Shown here: positions 26,474-34,832 of the stretch, piece by piece
Numbering within the stretch: the first letter of the stretch is position 1
How the letters are laid out: every line of letters begins with the position of its first letter
Source of the DNA: Paenibacillus maysiensis
GTDB taxonomy: Bacteria; Bacillota; Bacilli; Paenibacillales; Paenibacillaceae
NCBI RefSeq assembly: GCF_000520815.1
Contig: NZ_ASRY01000338.1
Location: 1-36,521, forward strand
DNA length: 36,521 nucleotides
Direction of reading: 5' to 3'
Made by a program: the position numbers and the translations under genes
Notes under the pieces: model-generated
What the model was told of the DNA's origin: nothing
Databases searched by the model: none
What the model saw: only the letters and a program-made list of their open reading frames with translations

Positions 26474-29400
26474 TTAAGCCGCAGCGTAGGTGTCGTTTGC
26501 AGGAATAGCCCTGATTGCTTGCTTTTTTGAAATCAGAGCCAAAATCGGTTTGGACAAAAGAGATACCGAGCCGGCTACGCCAAGGATGGGAGCCCAATAT
26601 TGGAGCGGCAGACGGGCGGTATGGAAAAACCCGGCCAATGGCGGGATATATATGGCTCCTAGTAGAGCCAGCCAGGAAACGCAAAGGGCCCCGATCAAAA
26701 AGCGATCTCTTGTCCAATCGCGTACTGTTTCTTCAGAGCCTTCCTGCCGCCACGAAAAGGTTTGTATTAATTGCCCCGCGACCAATGTTGCAAAAGCAAC
26801 GCTTTGAGCCACAGGCACGGGCGCACCGACTGCAAGGCTTGCGGCAAATAAGCCGAGCGATCCCAATCCCAGCAGAACCCCTCTGGTAATCACTTTTTGG
26901 TACAGGTCTTTATCGATGAAATCCGTTCGTTTCTGCTGCTTCGTTTTCTGGCCCGGATTTACAGCAAGAACCATTGCTGGCAAAGCATCGGTCAACAAAT
27001 TCATCAGCAGAATTTGAATAGGAACCAGAGGGATCGGCAATCCAACCATCACGGCAACGCTCGTGACGATGATCTCAGCCAGATTTCCAGTTAATAAACA
27101 GCCAAGTGCCTTACGAATATTTCCAATAATGGTTCGGCCTTCTTTGACCCCCTCTATAATCGTGCCGAAATGGTCCTCCGTTAGCACCATATCCGCAGTT
27201 TCCTTCGTTACCTCCGTTCCTGTTCTTCCCATTGCGATACCAACGTTGGCTTGTTTGATAGCAGGTGTATCGTTGACGCCATCGCCAGTCATGGCAACGA
27301 TTTGTCCGCTTTTTTGCAGCGCTGTTACAATCCGGAGCTTGTGCTCAGGCGTGACTCTGGCAAATATGGATACTTGCTCCACAATCTGGCTCAACTCTTC
27401 ATCCGATAAACGGTCAAGCTCATGCCCAGTTACAACACTCTGCGCATCACTGTTAATTCCGAGCTGCTTCGCGATGGCAATGGCGGTAATCGGGGGATCG
27501 CCTGTGATCATCACAGGTTTTAAGCCGAGTGCAAAAGCTTCCTGAATATTTTGTTCTACTTCAGGTTTGGGAGGGTCCATCATACCGGTCATGCCGACAT
27601 AAATTAATTCATGCTCGTCATCAATGGACTCGTTGTCGACGCTCCCATCCAAAGGTCGATACGCGAAAGCAAGCACACGCAACGCTGCGGCTGAAGACCT
27701 TTCATTTTGCTGCATAATGTGCTGCTTCTGTTCTTCGGATAGAGGCAATATTTCCCCGTTTTTTTGATATCGATTGCAATGGCGGAGAATCGTCTCAACG
27801 GCTCCTTTGGAAAAGAGATAGCATTCCTGTTCCGCCTGAACATCCTTGCAAACCACGCTCATTTTCGCGGTTTTAGAATCAAATGGAATTTCATGCCCGC
27901 GATGCCAATGGGTCATATCGTTAAGCCACAGTCCGTTTTTGGCTGCAAGGGTCAAAAGCGCGCCCTCAGTCGGATCCCCTTTGGTCATCCACTGTCCTTC
28001 CTGCTGCTCAAGCTTGCTGTTATTGCATAGCAAGCAGATTTGCAGCAAGCGAGTCAAATCAGGATCTTCTGAAGGGTTTTCGTAACTTCCTGCATTTTTG
28101 AGCCCTGCCGCTGCAGCAGCAGCCTCTGGAGCAAGCTCCTCCAATACTCCCGTCGGTTCGTAACCATCGCCTGTTACAGTCCACGCGCGATCCGCGGTAG
28201 AGAGCGCTTTTACCGTCATTTCATTTTTGGTTAACGTGCCTGTCTTGTCCGTGCAAATAACCGTAGTCCTTCCTAATGTTTCCAATGAGGAAAGCTTTCG
28301 GATCAGCGCGTTTTTCTTCGCCATACGGAAGATACCTGCGCTGAGGGCAATAGTGATGGTAACCGGAAGCCCTTCAGGGATGGCAGAAGCCGCCAGTGTG
28401 ATCGAAGTCGAAATCATTTGTGGAAAAGGGATGCCACGGAGCATACCAATTGCGAATACGATTCCTCCCACGATGAGAGCGCCTTTCACAAATTTTTTGC
28501 TAATTGACGTGACTTTTTCCTGTAAAGGGGTTACTTCTTTTTCATCCTGCTTTAAAAGCGACATTAAATGCCCCATCTCGGTATTCATCCCGGTTTGTAC
28601 AACAATACCAGTTCCCTTGCCTCCGCATACGTCGGTTCCCATGAAGAGCATGTTCTTTCTCTCAGATAAAGCACAATCCTCTGGCAAAGGGGACTCATTC
28701 TTTTCGACAGGAAGAGATTCCCCCGTCAGGGTCGACTCGTTGACTCGTATGTTCCATGAGCTGATCAATCGGATATCGGCCGGAACGCGTTCCCCTGCTT
28801 CCAGGGAAACGATATCTCCAGGCACCAATTCCACAGCGTTTAGCTCTACGTGCTGGCCTTGTCTGATGACTTTACATGCCGGGGGTTGAAATTGATTCAG
28901 CTTGTCCACAACTTTTTCCGCTTTGCGTTCCTGAATCGTACCAATTGCGGCATTCGCGAGCAGGATTGCCCCCATTGCAAGTCCATCAAATAGTCCCCCC
29001 GTGAGAAAAGCGAGTGCACTTGTGCCAAGGAGGATCAGAGTTGTGAATTCCTTGAATTGGCCCAAATATGCAATGAGCCAAGGAGTAGGTTTTTTACTTT
29101 CAAGCTGATTTGAGCCATATTGGGTTCTCATAGAAAGAACCTGATCAGACGTCAACCCGTTTTGCAGGTTTGTTTGAAACTTCGTGAAAATCTGTTCGTT
29201 AGGCAGTTGATGCCAGGCAAAAGCTTCGGAAGCGACCGCAGCCTCGTGCTCATACGCCATTTCCGGTGGAGCTGGCAAGGCTTCACTCCTGTTTTTCGTT
29301 CTGGACATAAACACAAGCGATAAAGCATCACCGATCAAATTGACCACTGGGGCACTGATCATGCCTAATGTAGCAAAAGCAGAGCCAAGAATGTTCCATT

Positions 29401-31150
29401 TTTTAGCAATTAAAGCATGCTCGTTTACGATCTGCTCTGTTTTCTCGGCGTACAAAGCGCTTTCCTGAATAGGCCGCAGCTCATGAATGGAAATCGTCTG
29501 GATTCCGGCTTCTTTATAGAACTCATTGAGCGGATTTTGTTCCAGACCTGAGACAAATAAAACCTCTTCGCCATGCTGCTTCAGCACAGCGATCCGTTCA
29601 ATCACTTCGCCTTGTTCAAAAGATGACCAGCTTGTATCCATGCCGTATTGCGAAAGCTCGTCAGTACTGATATGCAGGCTGTTATGCAACAGTCCAAGCC
29701 TCCAGCCTTTTTCGCTGAATGAAAACGCAGCAGAGCCGTACTCGTTGACCGTTGATTCCCGATGTCTGGCAATTAACCCAAGACATTCGCCTTTGCCATT
29801 CCCCTGGCTTCCAACCAAAAGGACATCGTATTCATTTCTTGCAAGCCTCTTTGATTTAAGCTTGTAGGAACTGCAATCAATACCGTGATCCTCCATATAT
29901 TTGTAGCTGCCAATGATAATCTGTCTATCATTGACTTTTCCTTTTATCCCCTCCGCCTCTTCTTCCACATGAAAAGCAGTGCGGATCGTCCGGCAAGTTC
30001 GTTTCGCCTGGCTGAACACCTCTTCTTTCCATGAATGTTCTGTTTTTTCCATTAATGAAGCCGCCAAACATATCACTTTATCCGTATCTTGCTCCTTCTC
30101 CGCCATGCATTGAATTTCTTCAATCTCTGGACGATTAAACAGGAGTGACGAATCTTCGAATAAAATCGTTTTCGTTCGAGCGAGTTGAGATAAAGAGCCT
30201 TTTTCCGGAACTACGTATTTTCTTTCTCCTGAAACGAGCTCGGCCTGTTTCCAGGCATACTGGGCAGGTACAGTAATTACCCGCGGATTTGCTGCCAGAA
30301 GCACGGCAATTGCACGAAACGGATTCCGAGTAACAGCCCAAGTCATTCCGGCTGCAATTAAACCTAATTTACCTGCTTTATCGCTATATGCTTGAATTTC
30401 CGGTGACAAGGAAGCCTCTTGCTGTCCATTTAATACAGAACGACTTCGCTTCCAGTTGACATATTGCAAAATGCTGAGTCCGGCAAGCACTACAAGATTT
30501 TCGCGCATAAGCGCAAGAGCGAGAGCGCTTGTACCTAAAATGAGATCCGAGTTTATTTTTCTCTTGTCCGAATAGGTCTGAATTCCTCGTTTGAGAAAAG
30601 GGTAGCCGGTTACGACAGATACGAGCGCAGATAAATAGAACGGCGCCGGACTTCTTGCCAGGGCTGAACGTCCGAAAAAGACCTGCTTGATTCCCAGCAC
30701 GGCTAAACCGCCCATGGAAATAGCCAACGGAATCGGGACTTTTCCCCTTGGCTCGCCCGTATTGGCCTTAGGCATCGTAGAGATAGTCGGCAGATCACAA
30801 GGAATATCCAATTCAGCCTGAGCAGCGGCAGCTTCTCGCTTCGCTTCCTTCGACTCGGAAACCTCGTTGTGGATATCCGGGCGGGCTGTTAGATTGGCCG
30901 AACAGATCCGATCTTCTATTTCGCGGAGTATATGGAAAATGTGCTGCTCAGAAACAAGCTGTACATCGTAAAGGAGCAGCACTCTGCCCGTCACTGTACA
31001 GGGTTTCGCTCTGTAAATTCCACTACAAGCGGACAGACTTTTGGCTAAAAGCTCTGCGGCAGCTTTGCTTCCCTGCAAGCCGTAAATTTCCATCCGTATC
31101 CTTCCAGGTAGAACATGAAGAAACCTGTTTTTGTTTCGCAGCGATACCAT
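26474..31150 (-). CDS. Giant P-type ATPase: degenerate N-terminal half fused to a Ca2+-type pump
   Basis: The protein has 1558 residues, about 1.7 times a normal P-type ATPase. Residues 1-85 resemble an HMA domain without the CxxC metal site. Residues about 130-620 look like a P1B-type ATPase that has lost its key residues: the CPC position reads NPR (288-290), the phosphorylation loop DKTGTLT reads EDSSLLF (332-338) and the hinge reads FVSGLEQNPL (532-541). Residues about 640-1550 are an intact pump: TGES (809-812), PEGLP (925-929), DKTGTLT with Asp968, and TGDGVND (1288-1294). Ca2+-ligand equivalents are Glu926, Asn1356/Glu1359 and Asn1384/Asp1388. CtpI/CtpH of mycobacteria have a similar size. 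First gene of a three-gene operon; strong GGGAGG site. Confidence 0.92.
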   Translation of the reverse strand: MVSLRNKNRFLHVLPGRIRMEIYGLQGSKAAAELLAKSLSACSGIYRAKPCTVTGRVLLLYDVQLVSEQHIFHILREIEDRICSANLTARPDIHNEVSESKEAKREAAAAQAELDIPCDLPTISTMPKANTGEPRGKVPIPLAISMGGLAVLGIKQVFFGRSALARSPAPFYLSALVSVVTGYPFLKRGIQTYSDKRKINSDLILGTSALALALMRENLVVLAGLSILQYVNWKRSRSVLNGQQEASLSPEIQAYSDKAGKLGLIAAGMTWAVTRNPFRAIAVLLAANPRVITVPAQYAWKQAELVSGERKYVVPEKGSLSQLARTKTILFEDSSLLFNRPEIEEIQCMAEKEQDTDKVICLAASLMEKTEHSWKEEVFSQAKRTCRTIRTAFHVEEEAEGIKGKVNDRQIIIGSYKYMEDHGIDCSSYKLKSKRLARNEYDVLLVGSQGNGKGECLGLIARHRESTVNEYGSAAFSFSEKGWRLGLLHNSLHISTDELSQYGMDTSWSSFEQGEVIERIAVLKQHGEEVLFVSGLEQNPLNEFYKEAGIQTISIHELRPIQESALYAEKTEQIVNEHALIAKKWNILGSAFATLGMISAPVVNLIGDALSLVFMSRTKNRSEALPAPPEMAYEHEAAVASEAFAWHQLPNEQIFTKFQTNLQNGLTSDQVLSMRTQYGSNQLESKKPTPWLIAYLGQFKEFTTLILLGTSALAFLTGGLFDGLAMGAILLANAAIGTIQERKAEKVVDKLNQFQPPACKVIRQGQHVELNAVELVPGDIVSLEAGERVPADIRLISSWNIRVNESTLTGESLPVEKNESPLPEDCALSERKNMLFMGTDVCGGKGTGIVVQTGMNTEMGHLMSLLKQDEKEVTPLQEKVTSISKKFVKGALIVGGIVFAIGMLRGIPFPQMISTSITLAASAIPEGLPVTITIALSAGIFRMAKKNALIRKLSSLETLGRTTVICTDKTGTLTKNEMTVKALSTADRAWTVTGDGYEPTGVLEELAPEAAAAAAGLKNAGSYENPSEDPDLTRLLQICLLCNNSKLEQQEGQWMTKGDPTEGALLTLAAKNGLWLNDMTHWHRGHEIPFDSKTAKMSVVCKDVQAEQECYLFSKGAVETILRHCNRYQKNGEILPLSEEQKQHIMQQNERSSAAALRVLAFAYRPLDGSVDNESIDDEHELIYVGMTGMMDPPKPEVEQNIQEAFALGLKPVMITGDPPITAIAIAKQLGINSDAQSVVTGHELDRLSDEELSQIVEQVSIFARVTPEHKLRIVTALQKSGQIVAMTGDGVNDTPAIKQANVGIAMGRTGTEVTKETADMVLTEDHFGTIIEGVKEGRTIIGNIRKALGCLLTGNLAEIIVTSVAVMVGLPIPLVPIQILLMNLLTDALPAMVLAVNPGQKTKQQKRTDFIDKDLYQKVITRGVLLGLGSLGLFAASLAVGAPVPVAQSVAFATLVAGQLIQTFSWRQEGSEETVRDWTRDRFLIGALCVSWLALLGAIYIPPLAGFFHTARLPLQYWAPILGVAGSVSLLSKPILALISKKQAIRAIPANDTYAAA

Positions 31151-31303
31151 ATCTAACCTCCCTTTTCCATAATCAAAAAATCAACTTCACTTATGATTAA
31201 CAATAGTTAGCAAAATATTCATTTTATTTTCTGAATGTAAACCAGTATAAAAATTTCATATAATGGAATTATTTTATTAACAACTTTTTAAGGAGAGGGT
31301 ATT
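31151..31303. promoter_or_regulatory. Divergent control region between ATPase operon and small-protein/ppk genes
   Basis: This 153-base AT-rich gap must drive both directions. For the rightward genes a TATAAT box lies at 31259-31264 with no good -35. The same place can also be read as GAATG (31233-31237), 19 bases, then CATATAA, close to forespore sigma-G/F promoters (one mismatch, one base long). For the leftward operon TTTACA-18-TATTTT is possible but weak. Confidence 0.4.
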
Positions 31304-31519
31304 GTGGTCAAATCACCGCTTGGTATTATTTTCGCTGCTGCGGCCATAGCACTTGCTGTGTCCCCCGAAGCCCGAAAAGCCGCACGCAAACTTGCCGTTA
31401 AAGGAGCAGGAATTGTGCTTGAGCTCGCGGATCAAGTCAAAGACGGCACTAGAGAGCAACAATCCACAGAAGCAATAAAAAATGAAGAAAAAAATACACA
31501 ACAGCTTTTGCTTCCGTAA
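31304..31519 (+). CDS. Small 71-residue membrane protein, partner-like
   Basis: GTG 31304 follows a strong AAGGAGAGGG site. One Ala-rich hydrophobic helix (residues 6-20) is followed by P21-EARKAARKLAVKG, a short amphipathic stretch (IVLELADQVKDGTR) and a hydrophilic tail. The Pro-x-Ala-basic...Arg-x-Leu-Ala...Gly pattern matches the DUF5132-type protein encoded across the divergent promoter, so the two look related. The order of membrane helix, basic turn and amphipathic helix recalls PacL-type ATPase partners. No metal-binding motif is visible. Function inferred only. Confidence 0.75.
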   Translation: MVKSPLGIIFAAAAIALAVSPEARKAARKLAVKGAGIVLELADQVKDGTREQQSTEAIKNEEKNTQQLLLP

Positions 31520-31610
31520 CAGTTGGAAAATGTTCAATAGTTAAAAAAACGCATAATGGGGAACTACTATCCCGGAGTAATAAAAAAATTCAAACAAAGG
31601 AGAGATCAGC

Positions 31611-32003
31611 ATGCTTCAAGGCGGTTCATTATGGGGAGGTCTTATCTCCGGAGGTATAACCCAACTGCAGAATACCATTAGCTTGACGAAAGGACAAATG
31701 GATAACAAAGATTATATGGTTCATACGTCGGGGAATCTGACAGGAGCACTCGGCGTCATGGCCGGTATTGAGTATGGGGCTATCCTTGGAACTTCGTTGC
31801 TGCCAGGAGTAGGGACAGTCCTTGGTTCCGTTGTTGGTGGGTTGTTAGGGAACAGTGTGGGCCAAACAGTTGGAATGCAAGCAGGCAATATGCTTCTTAA
31901 CAACCGTTTGGTCAGCAACATGACACAGTACGCATCGAAAGTAACCGAGTCCATAACTAGCCCGGTCGTGGATGCAATGCAGACGACAGCATCTCACGAA
32001 TAA
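31611..32003 (+). CDS. Glycine-zipper protein, 130 residues
   Basis: No named family recognised. The protein has a Gly-rich hydrophobic centre (about 41-92: GALGVMAGIEYGAILG, then LPGVGTVLGSVVGGLLG) with repeated GxxxG spacing, as in glycine-zipper proteins that pack tightly in or across membranes. The ends are polar (LTKGQMDNKDYM before, MTQYASKVTESITS after). There is no signal peptide. The ATG follows AAAGGAGAG. It is 91 bases after the 71-residue gene and is followed by a terminator, so it ends the first rightward unit. Confidence 0.75.
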   Translation: MLQGGSLWGGLISGGITQLQNTISLTKGQMDNKDYMVHTSGNLTGALGVMAGIEYGAILGTSLLPGVGTVLGSVVGGLLGNSVGQTVGMQAGNMLLNNRLVSNMTQYASKVTESITSPVVDAMQTTASHE

Positions 32004-32021
32004 ATAACAAAATATCCATAT

Positions 32022-32050
32022 AACTCGCTAACTTCGTTTAGCGAGTTTTC
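32022..32050 (+). terminator. Hairpin terminator after the glycine-zipper gene
   Basis: AACTCGCTAA (32022-32031) pairs perfectly with TTAGCGAGTT (32038-32047) around a six-base loop; the T4 at 32046-32049 is short. It separates the small-protein genes from the ppk leader. Confidence 0.75.
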
Positions 32051-32082
32051 CCCATTTTAATAACGAGAGGAACCTGACAATC

Positions 32083-32193
32083 ATGACTAAAAACGAACAT
32101 GAGAATATTCCCGACACGATTACGATTCGCCTCAGTGCCACATGGCAATTGTTTCAAAAAATACGGTATTTATTATTTAGAAAAAAAGAATAG
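32083..32193 (+). CDS. Candidate 36-residue ORF in the ppk leader
   Basis: An ATG at 32083 opens 36 codons ending TAG 32191-32193, with GAGAGGAACC about 12 bases upstream. The peptide starts MTKNEHENIPDTITIRLSA and ends in a basic aromatic stretch (WQLFQKIRYLLFRKKE), which could be an amphipathic membrane-binding helix. It ends 19 bases before the ppk GTG, close enough for translational coupling. It may be a real small protein or a leader peptide; no family recognised. Confidence 0.45.
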   Translation: MTKNEHENIPDTITIRLSATWQLFQKIRYLLFRKKE

Positions 32194-32212
32194 ACAGATG
32201 GAGGCGTGCTCC

Positions 32213-34336
32213 GTGAACTATATTAATCGTGAAATAAGCTGGCTTCAATTTAACAGACGTGTTCTTGAGGAAGCGCAAGACGAAAGTACTCCTCTGTTGG
32301 AGCGAACAAAGTTCTTATCGATTGTTTCCACCAATCTGGATGAGTTTGTCAGCGTCAGGGTTGCAGGACTTATGGATAAAATTAGAGCAGGCAATCAAGA
32401 GGTCGATTTCACGGGCTTTACTCCGCAACAGTTACAAGATAAAGTAATCATCATGATTGAGCAATTAGTAGCCGATCAGTATGCAACCCATGCGCGGATT
32501 CTTCGACTGCTAAAGGAAGAAGGCCTTGTTTTTACTGATTTTGGCGAGCTTAATCCTGCGCAGAAGAAAGAAATGGAAACCTATTATCTTGAAAAGGTAT
32601 TTCCCGTGCTAACTCCTCTAGCTATCGATAAAAGCCGTCCTTTTCCTCTGATTCGTTCGAAAAGTGTATATTTGGCCGTCGGTTTAAAGCCGCCTTCGGA
32701 TGCATCAGGCAAGGAGGTTTATATTGCCTTGGTTGAAATTCCGTCCAATCTGCCTCGTTATATTAAAGTTCCGTCTCTATCGGATCATGATCATTGGCAG
32801 TTTATTTTGCTCGAGGATTTGATTAAGCAGCATATACACACTTTGTTTACTACGTATACGCCTGCAACTTTCCATACATTCCGTTTAACTCGAAATGCAG
32901 ACCTTGATTTAAACGAGGAAGAAGCCGAAGATATCCTTGATGAAGTGGAAAAAGTATTGCGCGCAAGAAAATGGGGTACTCCGGTTCGTTTGGAAATAGA
33001 AAAGGGGTTTGATCCATTTGCACTGGAATTGCTAGAAAAAGAACTGGAAATAGAAAGCCGGTTTTTAATTACGAATGATGGACCTATTGACTTGAGCTAC
33101 TTCATGTCATTCGCCAATTCGGTCGAGGGATATGAGCATCTCAAGCATTCGAGATTTGATCCTCTATATCCGTGGGAGTTCACGAAAACGGACGATTTTT
33201 TTTCAGTGCTGCGAAAAAGAGATGTTCTCTTATTTCATCCGTATGAATCATTTGACGTTGTTAACGATTTTGTCGAACATGCTGCTGCCGATTCATCCGT
33301 CATGGCTATCAAAATGACCTTGTATCGCGTAAACGGCAATTCACGGATTATCCGATCTTTGAATCAAGCTGCCGAAGCAGGAAAGCAGGTCACTGTAGTC
33401 GTCGAATTGAAAGCACGGTTCGATGAAGCCCGAAATATCGAATGGGCAAAAGAATTGGAAAAATCAGGATGCCATGTCGTCTACGGCCTGTCCGGGTTGA
33501 AAATTCATTCCAAAATGATTTTGGTTGTACGTAAGGAAGCGGATTCTCTTAGACGCTACATTCATGTCGCCACCGGAAATTACAATGAAGTGTCGGCGCA
33601 AATATTTACAGATATCGGACTGTTCTCTTCCTATCCGGAGATCGGCGAAGATGTCTCCAATTTATTCAACAAGATTACAGGATTTTCCGCCCCGAGCCAG
33701 TGGCATTACCTCAGCGTAGCTCCGGCGCATTTGAAACAACGGTTGTTGGGCTGCATTCAGCGCGAAGTGGAAAATGCCTTAATCGGTAAACCTGCAAGGA
33801 TTATAGCCAAAATGAACTCACTATCGAATAAACAGTTGGTCGACGAACTATACGCTGCATCCCAGGCAGGCGTCCGAATTGATCTGATCGTTCGCGGCAT
33901 CTGCTGCTTGCGTCCAGGAATTCCCGGACTGAGCGACAATATTACCGTTCGCAGCATTGTCGGCCGATTTTTGGAACATTCCCGAATTTTTTATTTTGAG
34001 AATGCCGGCACGCCCCAATTGTGGCTATCCAGTGCGGACTGGATGACCAGAAATATGGACAAGCGGATTGAATTGATGTGTCCGCTATTGAATGAAGAAC
34101 ATCAATCTATTGTCATCCAATATTTATTGCTGCTGCTAAGTGATAATATTAAAGCCCGACTGCTGCTTCCCGATGGACGATATGTCATGGCGCACAATGA
34201 ACAGCCCCCCTGCTGTAGCCAGATAGAGGCCAAAAATCTTGTAGTCAGGAAAAACAGCTCCTTTCCTGTTCAAAACGACTTTATAATCCCGTTGGTACCC
34301 TCTGCAAACACAAACGGGTCAGACCTGATTCACTGA
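32213..34336 (+). CDS. ppk: Polyphosphate kinase 1
   Basis: I start at GTG 32213, eight bases after GGAGG, giving 707 residues beginning VNYINREISWLQFNRRVLEEA, the standard Ppk1 N-terminus. Longer readings overlap the mini-ORF. Ppk1 reversibly makes inorganic polyphosphate from ATP. The phospholipase-D-like catalytic half carries the phospho-accepting His432 (GLSGLKIHSKM) and the second His589 (RFLEHSRIFYF), close to Escherichia coli numbering, plus NLDEF at the N-terminus. Cytosolic or membrane-associated. Its stop overlaps the stop of the convergent gerW gene by seven bases. Polyphosphate binds Ca2+ and metals, which may explain its place beside the pump. Confidence 0.95.
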   Translation: MNYINREISWLQFNRRVLEEAQDESTPLLERTKFLSIVSTNLDEFVSVRVAGLMDKIRAGNQEVDFTGFTPQQLQDKVIIMIEQLVADQYATHARILRLLKEEGLVFTDFGELNPAQKKEMETYYLEKVFPVLTPLAIDKSRPFPLIRSKSVYLAVGLKPPSDASGKEVYIALVEIPSNLPRYIKVPSLSDHDHWQFILLEDLIKQHIHTLFTTYTPATFHTFRLTRNADLDLNEEEAEDILDEVEKVLRARKWGTPVRLEIEKGFDPFALELLEKELEIESRFLITNDGPIDLSYFMSFANSVEGYEHLKHSRFDPLYPWEFTKTDDFFSVLRKRDVLLFHPYESFDVVNDFVEHAAADSSVMAIKMTLYRVNGNSRIIRSLNQAAEAGKQVTVVVELKARFDEARNIEWAKELEKSGCHVVYGLSGLKIHSKMILVVRKEADSLRRYIHVATGNYNEVSAQIFTDIGLFSSYPEIGEDVSNLFNKITGFSAPSQWHYLSVAPAHLKQRLLGCIQREVENALIGKPARIIAKMNSLSNKQLVDELYAASQAGVRIDLIVRGICCLRPGIPGLSDNITVRSIVGRFLEHSRIFYFENAGTPQLWLSSADWMTRNMDKRIELMCPLLNEEHQSIVIQYLLLLLSDNIKARLLLPDGRYVMAHNEQPPCCSQIEAKNLVVRKNSSFPVQNDFIIPLVPSANTNGSDLIH

Positions 34337-34734
34337 CTGTTATCATCTCCTGTTTGGTATTGCTTCATAAGATTGTGCAATTTATCCAAAAGATGTGGCG
34401 CCATATCCAGAATCTTGTCGTATACAGTAGGAGAGTTATCCAGGTAGATCGTTTGAATGCCCATTTTGCCGATAATTAAAATTGCGAGAGGTGTTACGGA
34501 CACACCTCCGCCCATACCTCCGCCGAATGACGGCATCACCCTTGCGGATTCCTGATTGTGCCTGTCCAAATCGCTTCCACCTGCCGCAAAACCATAGCTT
34601 ACTTTGCAAACAGGTATGATAGTGGTGCCGTCAGACGCGGCAATCGGTTCTCCAATAATCGTATTAACGTCTACCATGCCCTTTAAATGATCCATCGCCG
34701 TTTTGACAAAAGATTGTAATGGGGACTCTGTCAT
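34330..34734 (-). CDS. gerW: GerW/YtfJ-family sporulation protein
   Basis: The 134-residue protein matches the GerW (YtfJ) family: an N-terminal helix, the core GEPIAASDGTTIIPVCKVSYGFAAGG, the Gly-rich MPSFGGGMGGGVSVTPLAILII turn and a helical C-terminus. In Bacillus the family is made in the forespore and needed for normal response to some spore germinants. The ribosome site GAGGTGAATTG precedes the ATG. Convergent with ppk with overlapping stops and no terminator between. Confidence 0.9.
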   Translation of the reverse strand: MTESPLQSFVKTAMDHLKGMVDVNTIIGEPIAASDGTTIIPVCKVSYGFAAGGSDLDRHNQESARVMPSFGGGMGGGVSVTPLAILIIGKMGIQTIYLDNSPTVYDKILDMAPHLLDKLHNLMKQYQTGDDNSQ

Positions 34735-34832
34735 TCAATTCACCTCGCTACAACTGTTTTCTTATGTCATTGTAGTCAGGATTAAACAAGAATAAACCGC
34801 GTTCGGTACAGTCAGCAGAAATTTGGAACTCT

